Shown piece by piece: positions 14,837-23,725 of a stretch of DNA of 51,107 nt. The first letter of the stretch is position 1, and each line of letters starts with the position of its first letter. The stretch is taken from the NCBI GenBank assembly GCA_900767885.1, contig CAAGAU010000007.1, positions 1-51,107 on the forward strand, read 5' to 3'. The notes beneath the pieces are model-generated. The model worked only from the letters and a program-made list of their open reading frames with translations. It searched no databases and was not told the origin of the DNA. The DNA comes from Clostridia bacterium (lineage in GTDB: Bacteria; Bacillota; Clostridia; Christensenellales; Borkfalkiaceae). The translations under genes were made by a program, and so were the position numbers.

Positions 14837-16534
14837 TTACATCCTTTCGGGAATTTTTATGCCGAGCAAAGTAAGCGCGTTTGTTAAAACCGTAAGAGTC
14901 GCTCTGCAGATATCCAGACGGAAATTGCACACGTCGGGTTTTTCGCCTATTATGCGGCAATCGAAATAGAATTTGTTAAACGCCGACGCAACGTCTATGG
15001 CGTAACGCGTTATATAAAACGGCTCGAGTTTTTCCACCGCCGATTTCACCGTTTCGGGGAAAGTCGCAAGCAGGGAGATAAGTTCGTATTCGTCGTCGTT
15101 CACATCGGGCAAAACGTAAGGTTGCGGCTCGCCGCCCTTTCTTAAAACGCTCTTTATTCGCGCGGCGGTGTACTGCACGTAAGGTCCCGTTTCGCCGTCG
15201 AAATTAAGTATTTTGTCGTAACTGAACGCAATATCCTTAATTTTACTGTTGGAAAGCGCGCCGAAAATCACCGCGCCCGTGCCTACCTGACGGGCAACCG
15301 TTTCTTTATCTTCGAGATCGGGATTTTTGTTTTCGATAACCTGCAAACACTTTTCGTGGCATTTATCGAGTACGTCCTGCAACAAAACTACCGTGCCGTT
15401 ACGCGTACTCATGGCGACCTGATTGCCGTTTTCGTCTAACAGCGACACCATTCCGTAAGCAACGTGAACAAGATCTTTCGCCCACGGTTTGCCCATGAGT
15501 TCCAACACCTTGAAAAACTGCCTGAAGTGCAGGTTTTGTTGATAAGCGACTACGTAAAGGCACTTTTCAAAGTTATAATGCGCCTTGCGATAGCATGCCG
15601 CCGCCAGATCCCTCGTGGCGTAAAGCGACGCGCCGTCCGAGCGCAGAATAAGGCAAGGCGGCATTCCGTACTCGGAAAGATCTACTATCTTCGCGCCTTC
15701 GCTCGTTTTAAGCAAGCCTTTTTCTTCGAGTTCGTCTATAACGGGCTGCATTTTGTCGTTGTAAAAACTCTCGCCCGCGTAGGAATCGAATTTTATATCG
15801 AGTTCGTCGTAAATTTTTTGGACTTCCTTTAAAGTGAGAGCCTTGAACTTCTCAAACAAGGCGCAACATTCCTCGTCGCCGTTTTCGATAAGTTTAAAAT
15901 ACCTTCTCGCCTCGTCGTCCATAGACGGGTCTTTTTCGCTTTCCTTATGATAGCGCACGTATAAGCGGGTGAGTTCCTGCACGCCGCCCTTTTCTACCTC
16001 TTCGGGATTGCCCCAGTGCTTGTACGCGTATATGAGTTTGCCGAACTGCGTTCCGTAATCGCCGAGGTGGTTTATGCCCACGGCGTTGTAACCGAGAAAT
16101 TTATATAAACGGTAAAGCGCGCCGCCTATTACGGTAGTCGATAAATGTCCTATATGAAAGGGTTTTGCTACGTTTACGGACGAATAGTCTATACAAATAG
16201 TCCTGCCCGCGCCCTCGCTTGACGAGCCGTATTTTTCGCCCTCGGCGTTAATTTTTTCAAGAGTGTTTTTTATAAGCCCCGCGCGATTGACCTTAAAATT
16301 AAGGTAGCCGTTTACCGCCTGAACGGAAGTTATAACTTCGTCGCACTTAAACGACGCGGCAAGATCGGCGGCGATAACCGCGGGGGATTTACGCATAACT
16401 TTGGCAAATTTAAAGCACGGCAAGGCGTAATCGCCCATAGAGGTATCGGGCGGCACTACGATGCACGAAGAAATTTCTTCCGCGCCGACGCCCTCTACGT
16501 TAAGTTTTTCAGCAATATAATCTCTGTAATTCAT
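14837..16534 (-). CDS. argS: Arginyl-tRNA synthetase
   Basis: Class Ia synthetase, 565 residues from the chosen ATG (complement of 16532-16534). The N-terminal additional domain (about 1-105) is followed by the HIGH motif as HIGH at 127-130 (AKPFHIGHLST). The KMSKS equivalent is degenerate (MSTRNGTVV), as usual in ArgS. The C-terminal DALR anticodon-binding domain ends at IPERM. A frame starting 20 codons earlier begins upstream of the -10 box and is rejected. The chosen ATG lies seven bases past the -10 box and has no SD, so it is probably leaderless. No T-box leader is present. Divergent from ychF. Confidence 0.95.
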   Translation of the reverse strand: MNYRDYIAEKLNVEGVGAEEISSCIVVPPDTSMGDYALPCFKFAKVMRKSPAVIAADLAASFKCDEVITSVQAVNGYLNFKVNRAGLIKNTLEKINAEGEKYGSSSEGAGRTICIDYSSVNVAKPFHIGHLSTTVIGGALYRLYKFLGYNAVGINHLGDYGTQFGKLIYAYKHWGNPEEVEKGGVQELTRLYVRYHKESEKDPSMDDEARRYFKLIENGDEECCALFEKFKALTLKEVQKIYDELDIKFDSYAGESFYNDKMQPVIDELEEKGLLKTSEGAKIVDLSEYGMPPCLILRSDGASLYATRDLAAACYRKAHYNFEKCLYVVAYQQNLHFRQFFKVLELMGKPWAKDLVHVAYGMVSLLDENGNQVAMSTRNGTVVLLQDVLDKCHEKCLQVIENKNPDLEDKETVARQVGTGAVIFGALSNSKIKDIAFSYDKILNFDGETGPYVQYTAARIKSVLRKGGEPQPYVLPDVNDDEYELISLLATFPETVKSAVEKLEPFYITRYAIDVASAFNKFYFDCRIIGEKPDVCNFRLDICRATLTVLTNALTLLGIKIPERM

Positions 16535-16541
16535 AGTAAAT

Positions 16542-16570
16542 ATTTTAGCACAAAATTTAAAATACCGCAA
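16542..16570 (-). promoter_or_regulatory. Promoter of argS, directly at the start codon
   Basis: Minus strand: TTGCGG (complement of 16565-16570), 17-nt spacer, TAAAAT (complement of 16542-16547). Seven bases separate the -10 box from ATG, the same spacing as at yigZ. Confidence 0.65.
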
Positions 16571-16578
16571 ACAAAAGA

Positions 16579-16607
16579 TTGAATAATTTTGCATAATATG
16601 ATAAAAT
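16579..16607 (+). promoter_or_regulatory. Promoter of ychF
   Basis: TTGAAT (16579-16584), 17-nt spacer, TAAAAT (16602-16607). The leader is about 25 nt and includes SD AGAGGTG. Confidence 0.7.
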
Positions 16608-16638
16608 AAGTTGCAATTAAGATTTAGAGGTGTATTTT

Positions 16639-17736
16639 ATGAAACTCGGCGTGGTAGGACTGCCGAACGTGGGCAAATCGACGCTGTTCAACGCCATTAC
16701 TCACGCGGGCGCACAGGCGGCAAACTTTCCGTTCTGCACTATCGAACCCAACGTAGGCGTGGTTGCCGTTCCCGACGAACGACTTGCAAAATTAGCCGCT
16801 TTATACGACTGTAAAAAAATAACCCCCGCCACCATAGAATTCGTGGATATAGCGGGGCTTGTAAAGGGCGCGTCCAAGGGCGAAGGACTCGGCAATAAAT
16901 TCTTGTCGCATATCCGCGAGGTGGACGCTATCGTTCACGTGGTAAGATGCTTCGAGGACGAAAACGTTACTCACGTAGAAAATACAGTCGACCCCGTAAG
17001 AGATATAGGCATAATCAATCTCGAACTCATTCTGGCGGATATGGAAACGGTGCAAAAACGCTACGACAAAGCCTTTGGAATGATTAAGTCGGGCGATAAA
17101 AAGTATAAAGTTGAAAGCGATTTGCTCAAACGCATTCTGGACAGGCTCGAAAGCGAAAAACCCGTGCGCGGTATGGAATTTACCGAGGAAGAACGCAAAT
17201 ACGTCGATAATTTGTTTTTACTCACCGACAAACCCGTTATTTACGCCGCAAACGTTTCCGAAGGCGATATGAGTAAGGACGGAAAAGATATTCCTCTTGC
17301 AAAAAAAGTTATAGACTATGCCGAAAAAGAAGGCAGCGAAACTCTGGTTATATGCGCGCGGACGGAAGAAGAAATTTCGCAATTACCGCCCGACGAAGCG
17401 CAGATTTTCCTCGACGATTTAGGACTTAAAGAAAGCGGACTTAACCGTCTGGTAAAAGCCTCGTATAAACTGTTGGGACTTATAAGTTTCCTTACCGCGG
17501 GCGAACCCGAAACGCGCGCCTGGACGATAACCGAAGGCACGAAAGCGCCGCAGGCGGCGGGCAAAATTCACAGCGACTTTGAAAAAGGCTTTATCCGCGC
17601 CGAAGTTGTGGATTGGCAAACTCTTTTAGACTGCGGCAGTTACGTAAAAGCAAAGGAACTCGGCAAAGTCCGTTCCGAGGGCAAGGACTACGTTATGAAA
17701 GACGGCGACGTGGTTCTTTTCCGTTTCAACGTTTAA
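16639..17736 (+). CDS. ychF: YchF/OLA1-family ribosome-associated ATPase
   Basis: Obg-family P-loop protein that prefers ATP and binds ribosomes, linked to stress control. I start it at ATG 16639, which AGAGGTG precedes by six bases. A GTG three codons earlier overlaps that SD. The resulting 365 residues fit the family. G1 is GLPNVGKST (7-15), G2 lies around NFPFCTIEPN, G3 is DIAGLVKGAS, followed by GLGNKFLSHIREVDAIVHVVRCF. A coiled-coil helical insert lies at about 130-200. The C-terminal TGS-type domain is near 275-365 (RAWTITEGTKAPQAAGKIH). Single-gene unit ended by a hairpin. Confidence 0.96.
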   Translation: MKLGVVGLPNVGKSTLFNAITHAGAQAANFPFCTIEPNVGVVAVPDERLAKLAALYDCKKITPATIEFVDIAGLVKGASKGEGLGNKFLSHIREVDAIVHVVRCFEDENVTHVENTVDPVRDIGIINLELILADMETVQKRYDKAFGMIKSGDKKYKVESDLLKRILDRLESEKPVRGMEFTEEERKYVDNLFLLTDKPVIYAANVSEGDMSKDGKDIPLAKKVIDYAEKEGSETLVICARTEEEISQLPPDEAQIFLDDLGLKESGLNRLVKASYKLLGLISFLTAGEPETRAWTITEGTKAPQAAGKIHSDFEKGFIRAEVVDWQTLLDCGSYVKAKELGKVRSEGKDYVMKDGDVVLFRFNV

Positions 17737-17751
17737 TTTTTTTACGAATAC

Positions 17752-17790
17752 AAATATGCGCCGGGCGGCAAAGCCGCCCGGCGCATATTT
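17752..17790 (+). terminator. Terminator after ychF (twin of 18202-18240)
   Basis: 18-bp perfect stem AAATATGCGCCGGGCGGC with AAA loop, followed by TAATTTAAT. The T-run is poor but the stem is very strong. Confidence 0.8.
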
Positions 17791-17801
17791 TAATTTAATC
17801 G

Positions 17802-18150
17802 TGTCATTGCGAGGCACGAAGTGCCGATAGGGGATAAATAGTACGTCATATTGAGCGTTAGCGAAATATCCCACCGAAAAAGTGCGCGGTGTATAGTCTG
17901 CTCACTTACTCGGTGGGATTCTTCACTTCGTTCAGAATGACGTGTTTTTTTGCTTCCTCCTTCGGGGGAAGTGTCGGCAATGCCGACGATAGGGGATTTT
18001 CCGTCATATTGAGCGTCAGCGAAATATCCCACGACCTAAGTGAAAAGTATCTGCCCGTCAGTTCTTCGGTGGGATTCTTCACTGTCGTTCAGAATGACGT
18101 GTAAAAAAAGTACGTCATATTGAGCGAAAGCGAAATATAACGTACTTGGT
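17802..18150. repeat. Repeat island IV between the twin terminators
   Basis: Family A full copies 17844-17942 and 18002-18099, and a truncated left arm from 18113. Family B pieces lie at 17802-17835 and 17950-17997 (GTCGGCAATGCCGAC, GATAGGGGA). 18151-18201 shows nothing recognisable. No gene. The whole island sits between two near-identical hairpins and between convergent genes. Confidence 0.85.
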
Positions 18151-18201
18151 TTTGGGGGATTGCTACGCTAACGTCTGCAAAAAACGCTTGAATTAACGTT
18201 G

Positions 18202-18240
18202 AAATATGCGCCGGGCGGCAATGCCGCCCGGCGCATATTT
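18202..18240 (-). terminator. Terminator of the 18294-20606 lipoprotein gene (twin of 17752-17790)
   Basis: The same 39-bp hairpin as after ychF, differing by one loop base (AAT instead of AAA on the plus strand). In the minus orientation it lies about 54 bp past the stop codon. Confidence 0.75.
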
Positions 18241-18293
18241 TATCTATAAACATTCCATTGTTTTTGTATTTTTCGTCCGCCGCCGCATATCCG

Positions 18294-20606
18294 TTACAAC
18301 GATATCCAAAGCGCAGGGACTACGCCGCCGTCGGGTGTCAGACTGGTGCTTTTTATGGCGCCCTTCTGATGTCTGTCCAGAACGAAGTTGGCGTACCCGT
18401 TGTTGCCACCTAAAGACGGCGACCGAGTGTACCAGGTAACGTATTTTTTATCGTAAATATCCATCGGCGCGCCGCGGAATTTGGCAAAATCGGTTGCAAG
18501 CAGATTTCTTGCGGGATCTTCTGCTTTTACGTCCTTATTAAAACCGTACGCCGTGGTGGTAATATCTCTCAAAGACAGCAAAAAGATCTTATCGTCCGTA
18601 TCTTTGCATTGGGCTGCATACTTGTTTTCCCCAGGCTTGTTTTGCGAGTTGTAAGTATCCGGGTAATACGTCGGGTATTCGTCCGGATTGCAACTTCTCG
18701 CACTGTTGTCGAGTTTCACGGTTTTTATGATTTCTTTTTGCAAACCGTTGAAAACCTCGTTATAGAAGGTTTCGTTGAGCCAACGGCGCAGGAAACAATA
18801 TTCCCAGTTGTTGGCGTAAGTTCCGTCCATATTACCGTTTTGATCTTTTCTGAAAATGCCGTATTCGCCGTTATAAAAGCCTGTTTCTCCTCTATTGGGT
18901 TCCAGCCAAAAGGCATCCAAAGCGACGTCGCTCATAATATAGGCGGAATTTCCGCTTGTGGTTAAAATTCTCCATTTTATCGGTTCTACCTTAAACCAGT
19001 ATACTTGATGATTAGTATAACCGTTTTCACTAATCTTAGAATAACCAAGACTTCCATGTATCGTCGGGCGAAACTCCTTCATATAAATGCCGCGGTATTT
19101 TGTACCGCTATATATCACGTCTATATACCAGATATCCTTCGAATTTTCATAATATGCCCAGTTTTCGGGTTTCTCGAGGACAGTGTAAATTGTGTACTCG
19201 GGAATAGTCCCTGCCACTTTGTTAAGTTTGGCGATTACGTTCTCGTCGCGCTCTAAGGTTTGCGGCCAGTAACCGAAATAGATATTTTCGCCCTCGCGCG
19301 TGTATTTTACGGGATTGCACTCATTGCAGGTGGTGCATACGTCGCAAACGTAACTATGCTTGCCGTTGGCGGGTATTTCCACCTTTGTATTATAGTCGCA
19401 ACCCTCACGCTGACATTCGTCGTATTCCTCCCAGCCGGGCAAGCAGTCCGCTTGTTTTGCCTCGTGGTGTTTGAGGTTGTGTCCGAGAGCCTTTTCGACG
19501 TATCTGTCCGACTTTGACGAATAATCGCACCCCTCGCGTTTGCAGGTGGAATACCTTCCCCAATACCCGTCCTCGGTGCAGGTTGCCTCGCAGGAATCGT
19601 GCCATTCCTTGTCGTGTCCGAGAGCGGGCAAACCGTTGTAATCGGTATGATAGTCGCAACCCTTGTTGGAACACTTTTTGTATTCCTCGTTGCCCCACTT
19701 TTCGCAGGTCGGCTCCACGCGCGGAACGTCAATGGACAGGTTATGTCCCGTAGCGGGAATTTCCTCGTACCCTTCGGTTTTTCCGCAATAATGGGCGCAC
19801 CTTTTGTATGCTTTCCAGCCGATTTCGGTGCAAGTAGGCTCTTTGGCGGCAACGTCCTGCATATCGTGTCCGATAGCGGGTATCGGCTTTTGCTCGGTGT
19901 AAGTACACCCCGGGTTTATGCAACGTTTGCCGTGGGTAAGACCGTCTTTTTCGCACCAAGGATCGTAACCTTTTTCTTCGCGCAGGTTGTGATCGGCAAG
20001 TTCGCCGTACTCGAACGTTTCCCTGCCAAGACCGCCGCAAATGCTGCAGACAAGCCGATATACTGCCTTTCTTTGGCACGTCGCAGCGTCAACCATATTT
20101 CTATCCGTGATTTTTTCGACGTAACTGTGTATATGCTGCTGATCGGCGTTTACTAAGCCCGCAACCACGAAATACGAAAAACCAGTCGTTTCAAAGTATA
20201 TGTTATCGCCGTCAACCGCCGTTGCGAGTTCCTCCGCCGCGCCATCGTCCTTTACGTGATAGGTAACGTAACCGTCAGACTCGAACGGTTTCGGCATAAT
20301 AATTTTCACTTTGCCGCCCGGTTGCACCTTTTCGCCGCCTTTGGTAAGCGTAATGTCGAAAACGGCAATCCTTGCGCCGTCGTACGGCTTATTTATCGCC
20401 GCAACAACCGCCTTGCCCTGTTCGCTGTCGGCGGAATAACGTTCGGCTTTCAGCGCGGAATCTTTTTCAAACGCGCCGTTTGCGGTAACGCCGCTTTCGG
20501 CAGTCAGTTTGTTTACGCCTCCGTTTTTATCGGCGCAAGCGACCAGTGCAAGACACAGCGACAACACCAGCGCAAGCGTAAAGAAAAGCAATGATTTTGT
20601 TTTCAT
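18294..20606 (-). CDS. Cys-rich repeat lipoprotein with C-terminal DUF6273 domain
   Basis: 770 residues from the ATG at 20606 (SD AGGAGA; a start 11 codons upstream lacks an SD). A lipoprotein signal ends in LVAC with C24 as the lipidated cysteine. A beta-rich module follows (about 30-155: DITLTKGGEKVQPGGKVKI, FETTGFSYFVVAG). Then come about six modules of some 45 residues with the pattern PTC-x-E-x-G-x3-Y-x2-C-x3-GCDY, ending in LGH (about 160-430). The C-terminal part (about 435-770) has the DUF6273 landmarks YFGYWPQTL, WEYCFLRRWLNETFY, DKIFLLSLRDI, TWYTRSPS and VPALWI. The paired cysteines suggest metal binding or disulfides on the cell surface. Function unknown. Confidence 0.85.
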   Translation of the reverse strand: MKTKSLLFFTLALVLSLCLALVACADKNGGVNKLTAESGVTANGAFEKDSALKAERYSADSEQGKAVVAAINKPYDGARIAVFDITLTKGGEKVQPGGKVKIIMPKPFESDGYVTYHVKDDGAAEELATAVDGDNIYFETTGFSYFVVAGLVNADQQHIHSYVEKITDRNMVDAATCQRKAVYRLVCSICGGLGRETFEYGELADHNLREEKGYDPWCEKDGLTHGKRCINPGCTYTEQKPIPAIGHDMQDVAAKEPTCTEIGWKAYKRCAHYCGKTEGYEEIPATGHNLSIDVPRVEPTCEKWGNEEYKKCSNKGCDYHTDYNGLPALGHDKEWHDSCEATCTEDGYWGRYSTCKREGCDYSSKSDRYVEKALGHNLKHHEAKQADCLPGWEEYDECQREGCDYNTKVEIPANGKHSYVCDVCTTCNECNPVKYTREGENIYFGYWPQTLERDENVIAKLNKVAGTIPEYTIYTVLEKPENWAYYENSKDIWYIDVIYSGTKYRGIYMKEFRPTIHGSLGYSKISENGYTNHQVYWFKVEPIKWRILTTSGNSAYIMSDVALDAFWLEPNRGETGFYNGEYGIFRKDQNGNMDGTYANNWEYCFLRRWLNETFYNEVFNGLQKEIIKTVKLDNSARSCNPDEYPTYYPDTYNSQNKPGENKYAAQCKDTDDKIFLLSLRDITTTAYGFNKDVKAEDPARNLLATDFAKFRGAPMDIYDKKYVTWYTRSPSLGGNNGYANFVLDRHQKGAIKSTSLTPDGGVVPALWISL

Positions 20607-20658
20607 AAAATCTCCTGTCTTTAAAATTGATTTCGGCATTTATGCCTGCCAAATTTTT

Positions 20659-20693
20659 GCAAATAAGCGGATTGAAAAAATCCGCTTATTTGC
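20659..20693. terminator. 15-bp hairpin between two lipoprotein genes, polarity doubtful
   Basis: GCAAATAAGCGGATT and its complement around a 5-nt loop. It lies just after the 20716 gene stop, but the T-rich tail (TTGTTTGTTT) is on the plus-strand side. For the minus-strand gene it is therefore a hairpin without a proper T-run. It may act as a partial terminator or a 3'-end stabiliser. Confidence 0.4.
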
Positions 20694-20715
20694 TTGTTTG
20701 TTTATGCCAAACGAC

Positions 20716-23625
20716 TTACGACACTTTGTATACACGAATTCTCACGTTCATTACGGAATTCGTCATGTTTTTCAATGTTAAGGAATAGTATCCCGTTGCG
20801 TTGGCATTGAAATTCGTATTGCCAATGATATTGACAGTGGCGCAATCGGGGTCGTACACCTGGTCGACGCTGATTGTTGTCGGCGGTATGAGAACCGAAG
20901 AATCGGTTTCCGCTATCTCGATTTTGTATTGACCGGTCGTAGGCGCTTTGAAGATGAAATTTTTTCTTGCGTTATTGCCGATAGTGAAAGTCTGAAGTTC
21001 TGATGTCAGAATTGGTATACCGGCGGTTGAATGCAGGAATCTAAGCACTGCAGTGCTTTCCAAATCCTGGTAATACTCCATCACAATATATGCATACGTT
21101 TGCGCGCTGTTCCTCGACGGCAAATAGAACCAATCTCCGGCGGATAAACTCTGATATCCAATTCCGGTGTAGGCTTGATAATTGTCGTAGAACACCTTTA
21201 CCACGTTGGCATTGAAAGCCGCAACTTTTTCTTGGAATATGGCTCTGTTTGTATGGAAATAAGACACGGCTTTGTTCAGCGTAACTTTAATCACGAGTCT
21301 GTCGCCCTTCTTTCCCGACGGGATAGCAAAACTCGACGTGGTGTTTGTTGCCGTAAGTTCTGCCTTTGCGGCCTTAAAGCCCACGGATTCATCGGTGAGA
21401 GGTTTTCTCGTGGTGTATCTGACGTAGTATTTGCCGCCGTCCGACTTGAACATATCGGACATCATATCGACTTTTTCACCGGCGTCCGTGTACACGCTGT
21501 AGTGATTTATGTTGTAGATACTTCCGCTGATGTAAAGCGCATTGACAAAACTATACCAGCCGCTCGGGAGATTTTCAAGTTCGTCGAGGGTAAAGTATTT
21601 CACCTCGTCCGTGCCAAGCGAAATTTTTGTTACGCTGCCTTCGCCAAGGTTGTCGAGTTGTTGGGTTAACGTTGCAGAAACGTCGAACGTAACGTTTGCT
21701 TGTTCGCAAATCCAGTTGCCGTCGGCGTCGGTGAGCCCAGCAACGCCCTTTGCCAAATTTACGTTGACGTAAGAGCCTTGCAACGTGCCGCCGTTTTCAA
21801 CGTGCGCCAAATCGCCTTCGCCAACGCCAAGACCCGTGCGCTTGTAACTGCCCACAATCACGCCGTTGTATTTGACAACCAGGTCGATTGCCTCGCTATC
21901 GACGAGGTCTTCGATCGCGGAACTTCTGCTTAAGTTGAGCGCAAAGGTTTTTTCGCCGCCTTGGATGGGTTCGATGACCGCCGTTTTGCCTGTCGGCGCG
22001 CTCACCGTGCAGTTTACTCTCGTCTTGGAAGCGACGTCGGTAACTACGCCCTCTGCAACGGTTTTGCCGCCCTCGATGAGCAAGAATCTACGCCCTACGA
22101 AAGCCGGGACTGTTGCGCCTTTGAAATCGACGGTAACGCCTGCAAGCGTGTAGCCGGGCATAATGCCCGAACTTATCGGGAGCGTAATCGTGGACGGTAT
22201 TTCGCCAACGCCTTCGATAAAGACAAAGCGCGCGGTGGGGGCGTACCCTGTAAATATCGGCGTCTTTTTATTTTCGGACACTCTGATAGTTGCGGTAAAT
22301 TTGTCATACGAAGCCACGGTGTCGAGTTTTGTCAGCGTATATCCGCGCTTAACCTCATCTCTCGTCACGTCTTTTGTAAGCAAGCCGACCGTGTCGCCTG
22401 CGGTTGCCGTTTCAACCGCTTGACTGCCCTTTTGCATCGCCGTCACGGTGATTACCTTGCCGAGTTCGTTGAGGTGGAGTTGGTCGCCGGTATTCACGGT
22501 GCCGTTGGCAATTTGAACAGACAAAACAGTCCCTCTGCCGGTAATAGAGAATCTGTCCTCAACTCCCGCATAAAATTCGGGGGCGTCCCAAACGGTGAGT
22601 CTGACCTCGTTCGTTTCGTCGGCGACGTTGAACATATAGTTGGGATTGTCAACAATCAACTCGCCCACGCGCATATTGTGAATGCCCACCGTGCGGTATT
22701 GATTAGGCACTTCAACGGTAACCCAGGTTACGACGTTGTTGGTTTCTTCTTGTACGTTTTTGCACTCTAAACCGAACTTGCCGCTTTCGAGGTTTTGGTC
22801 GATTTTTTTAGAATACACGCTTTCGCTCAGCGTGAGAATACGATGCTTTATCGTAAACGATTTGGTGTTTGATATTCCGTACCACTCTGCCGTGCCGGCG
22901 ACGCTTGCACGCACGATATACTCGCCTGCGTCCGTGGGTGCGGTTGTGGTGTATGTGCTGTCGCTTTCGTCCTCGAGTTTATATTCGATTGTAAGTGCGC
23001 CGTTTCCGTTGAAGCGGACGTTTGCGGGATTTAGCACGACGGGCATTCCGTCGTAGGTTTTGCCAAGTTCCAAACCGCCGTCAAACGTGAGCGTATTATA
23101 CTTTGGCGGAGTTGCGGGGACGGATTCCGCTCTCGTTGCCGAACACGTTGTGCAAGTGAAGGTTTTTTCGCCCTCAACGCCGTAGTCCGAGGGTTTGGTG
23201 ATAACGCCGTCGTTCCATGTGTGCGGAGCGAAATCTTTCTTTTCGTCCGTGTGCGCGCAGGTTGCGGCGTGCCAGTGGTTGTTCTCGTCGCTCTCCCATT
23301 TGCTCTCGTTAAAAGTATGTACGTGCGTAAGTTGCGCCACCTCTTCGACTTTCTGATAGCCGCAGGTATTGCACGTAAAAGTTTTTACGCCCTTGGCTTG
23401 TTCCGTAGGCTGAGTCGTAATTTCGCCGCCGTCAAAATCGTGAGCGATTTTTTCCGACGTATCGCTATGCTTTTTAGTGGTACATTCGTGCCAGTGATAA
23501 GTTTCGTCGTACTTCCACTCCGCAGCAAAATCGTGTTTATTCTTTTTGCATGCGGTAAACAGCGAAAGCGATAAAACAAGCATCAACGCTATCGCACAAA
23601 ATGTTAAAATCGATTTTCTTTTCAT
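20716..23625 (-). CDS. Large surface lipoprotein with HWH/CxxC modules and Ig-like repeats
   Basis: 969 residues from ATG 23625 (GGGAG SD). The lipobox region is SLFTAC with C26. Module 1 (31-98) has H44, H46, C48 and C85, C88. Module 2 (101-170) has H117, H119, C123 and C158, C161. An MBG-like segment (about 176-265) has KTYDGMPVVLNP and PTDAGEYIVRASV. The middle is a series of beta-sandwich-like stretches. The last about 110 residues (FTIGNNARKNFIFKAPTTG, TGYYSLTL) recall a pre-peptidase C-terminal (PPC) fold. No enzyme motif is visible. A binding or structural surface role is inferred. Its first 60 residues are nearly identical to the next gene upstream. Confidence 0.8.
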   Translation of the reverse strand: MKRKSILTFCAIALMLVLSLSLFTACKKNKHDFAAEWKYDETYHWHECTTKKHSDTSEKIAHDFDGGEITTQPTEQAKGVKTFTCNTCGYQKVEEVAQLTHVHTFNESKWESDENNHWHAATCAHTDEKKDFAPHTWNDGVITKPSDYGVEGEKTFTCTTCSATRAESVPATPPKYNTLTFDGGLELGKTYDGMPVVLNPANVRFNGNGALTIEYKLEDESDSTYTTTAPTDAGEYIVRASVAGTAEWYGISNTKSFTIKHRILTLSESVYSKKIDQNLESGKFGLECKNVQEETNNVVTWVTVEVPNQYRTVGIHNMRVGELIVDNPNYMFNVADETNEVRLTVWDAPEFYAGVEDRFSITGRGTVLSVQIANGTVNTGDQLHLNELGKVITVTAMQKGSQAVETATAGDTVGLLTKDVTRDEVKRGYTLTKLDTVASYDKFTATIRVSENKKTPIFTGYAPTARFVFIEGVGEIPSTITLPISSGIMPGYTLAGVTVDFKGATVPAFVGRRFLLIEGGKTVAEGVVTDVASKTRVNCTVSAPTGKTAVIEPIQGGEKTFALNLSRSSAIEDLVDSEAIDLVVKYNGVIVGSYKRTGLGVGEGDLAHVENGGTLQGSYVNVNLAKGVAGLTDADGNWICEQANVTFDVSATLTQQLDNLGEGSVTKISLGTDEVKYFTLDELENLPSGWYSFVNALYISGSIYNINHYSVYTDAGEKVDMMSDMFKSDGGKYYVRYTTRKPLTDESVGFKAAKAELTATNTTSSFAIPSGKKGDRLVIKVTLNKAVSYFHTNRAIFQEKVAAFNANVVKVFYDNYQAYTGIGYQSLSAGDWFYLPSRNSAQTYAYIVMEYYQDLESTAVLRFLHSTAGIPILTSELQTFTIGNNARKNFIFKAPTTGQYKIEIAETDSSVLIPPTTISVDQVYDPDCATVNIIGNTNFNANATGYYSLTLKNMTNSVMNVRIRVYKVS

Positions 23626-23725
23626 GATTTTTGTCTCCCTTTTTTTAAATTGATTTATTTCAAACCGCAAATCAGTATTTGCGTTCTAAAACCGTTGTTT
23701 GTTGTGTTTGTATGCCTTTGTCGGA

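Noticed and set aside
16535..16594. Longer argS N-terminus starting at 16594
   Set aside because: The extra 20 residues (IFCLRYFKFCAKIF type) are translated promoter sequence. ArgS proteins begin near MNYRDYI.
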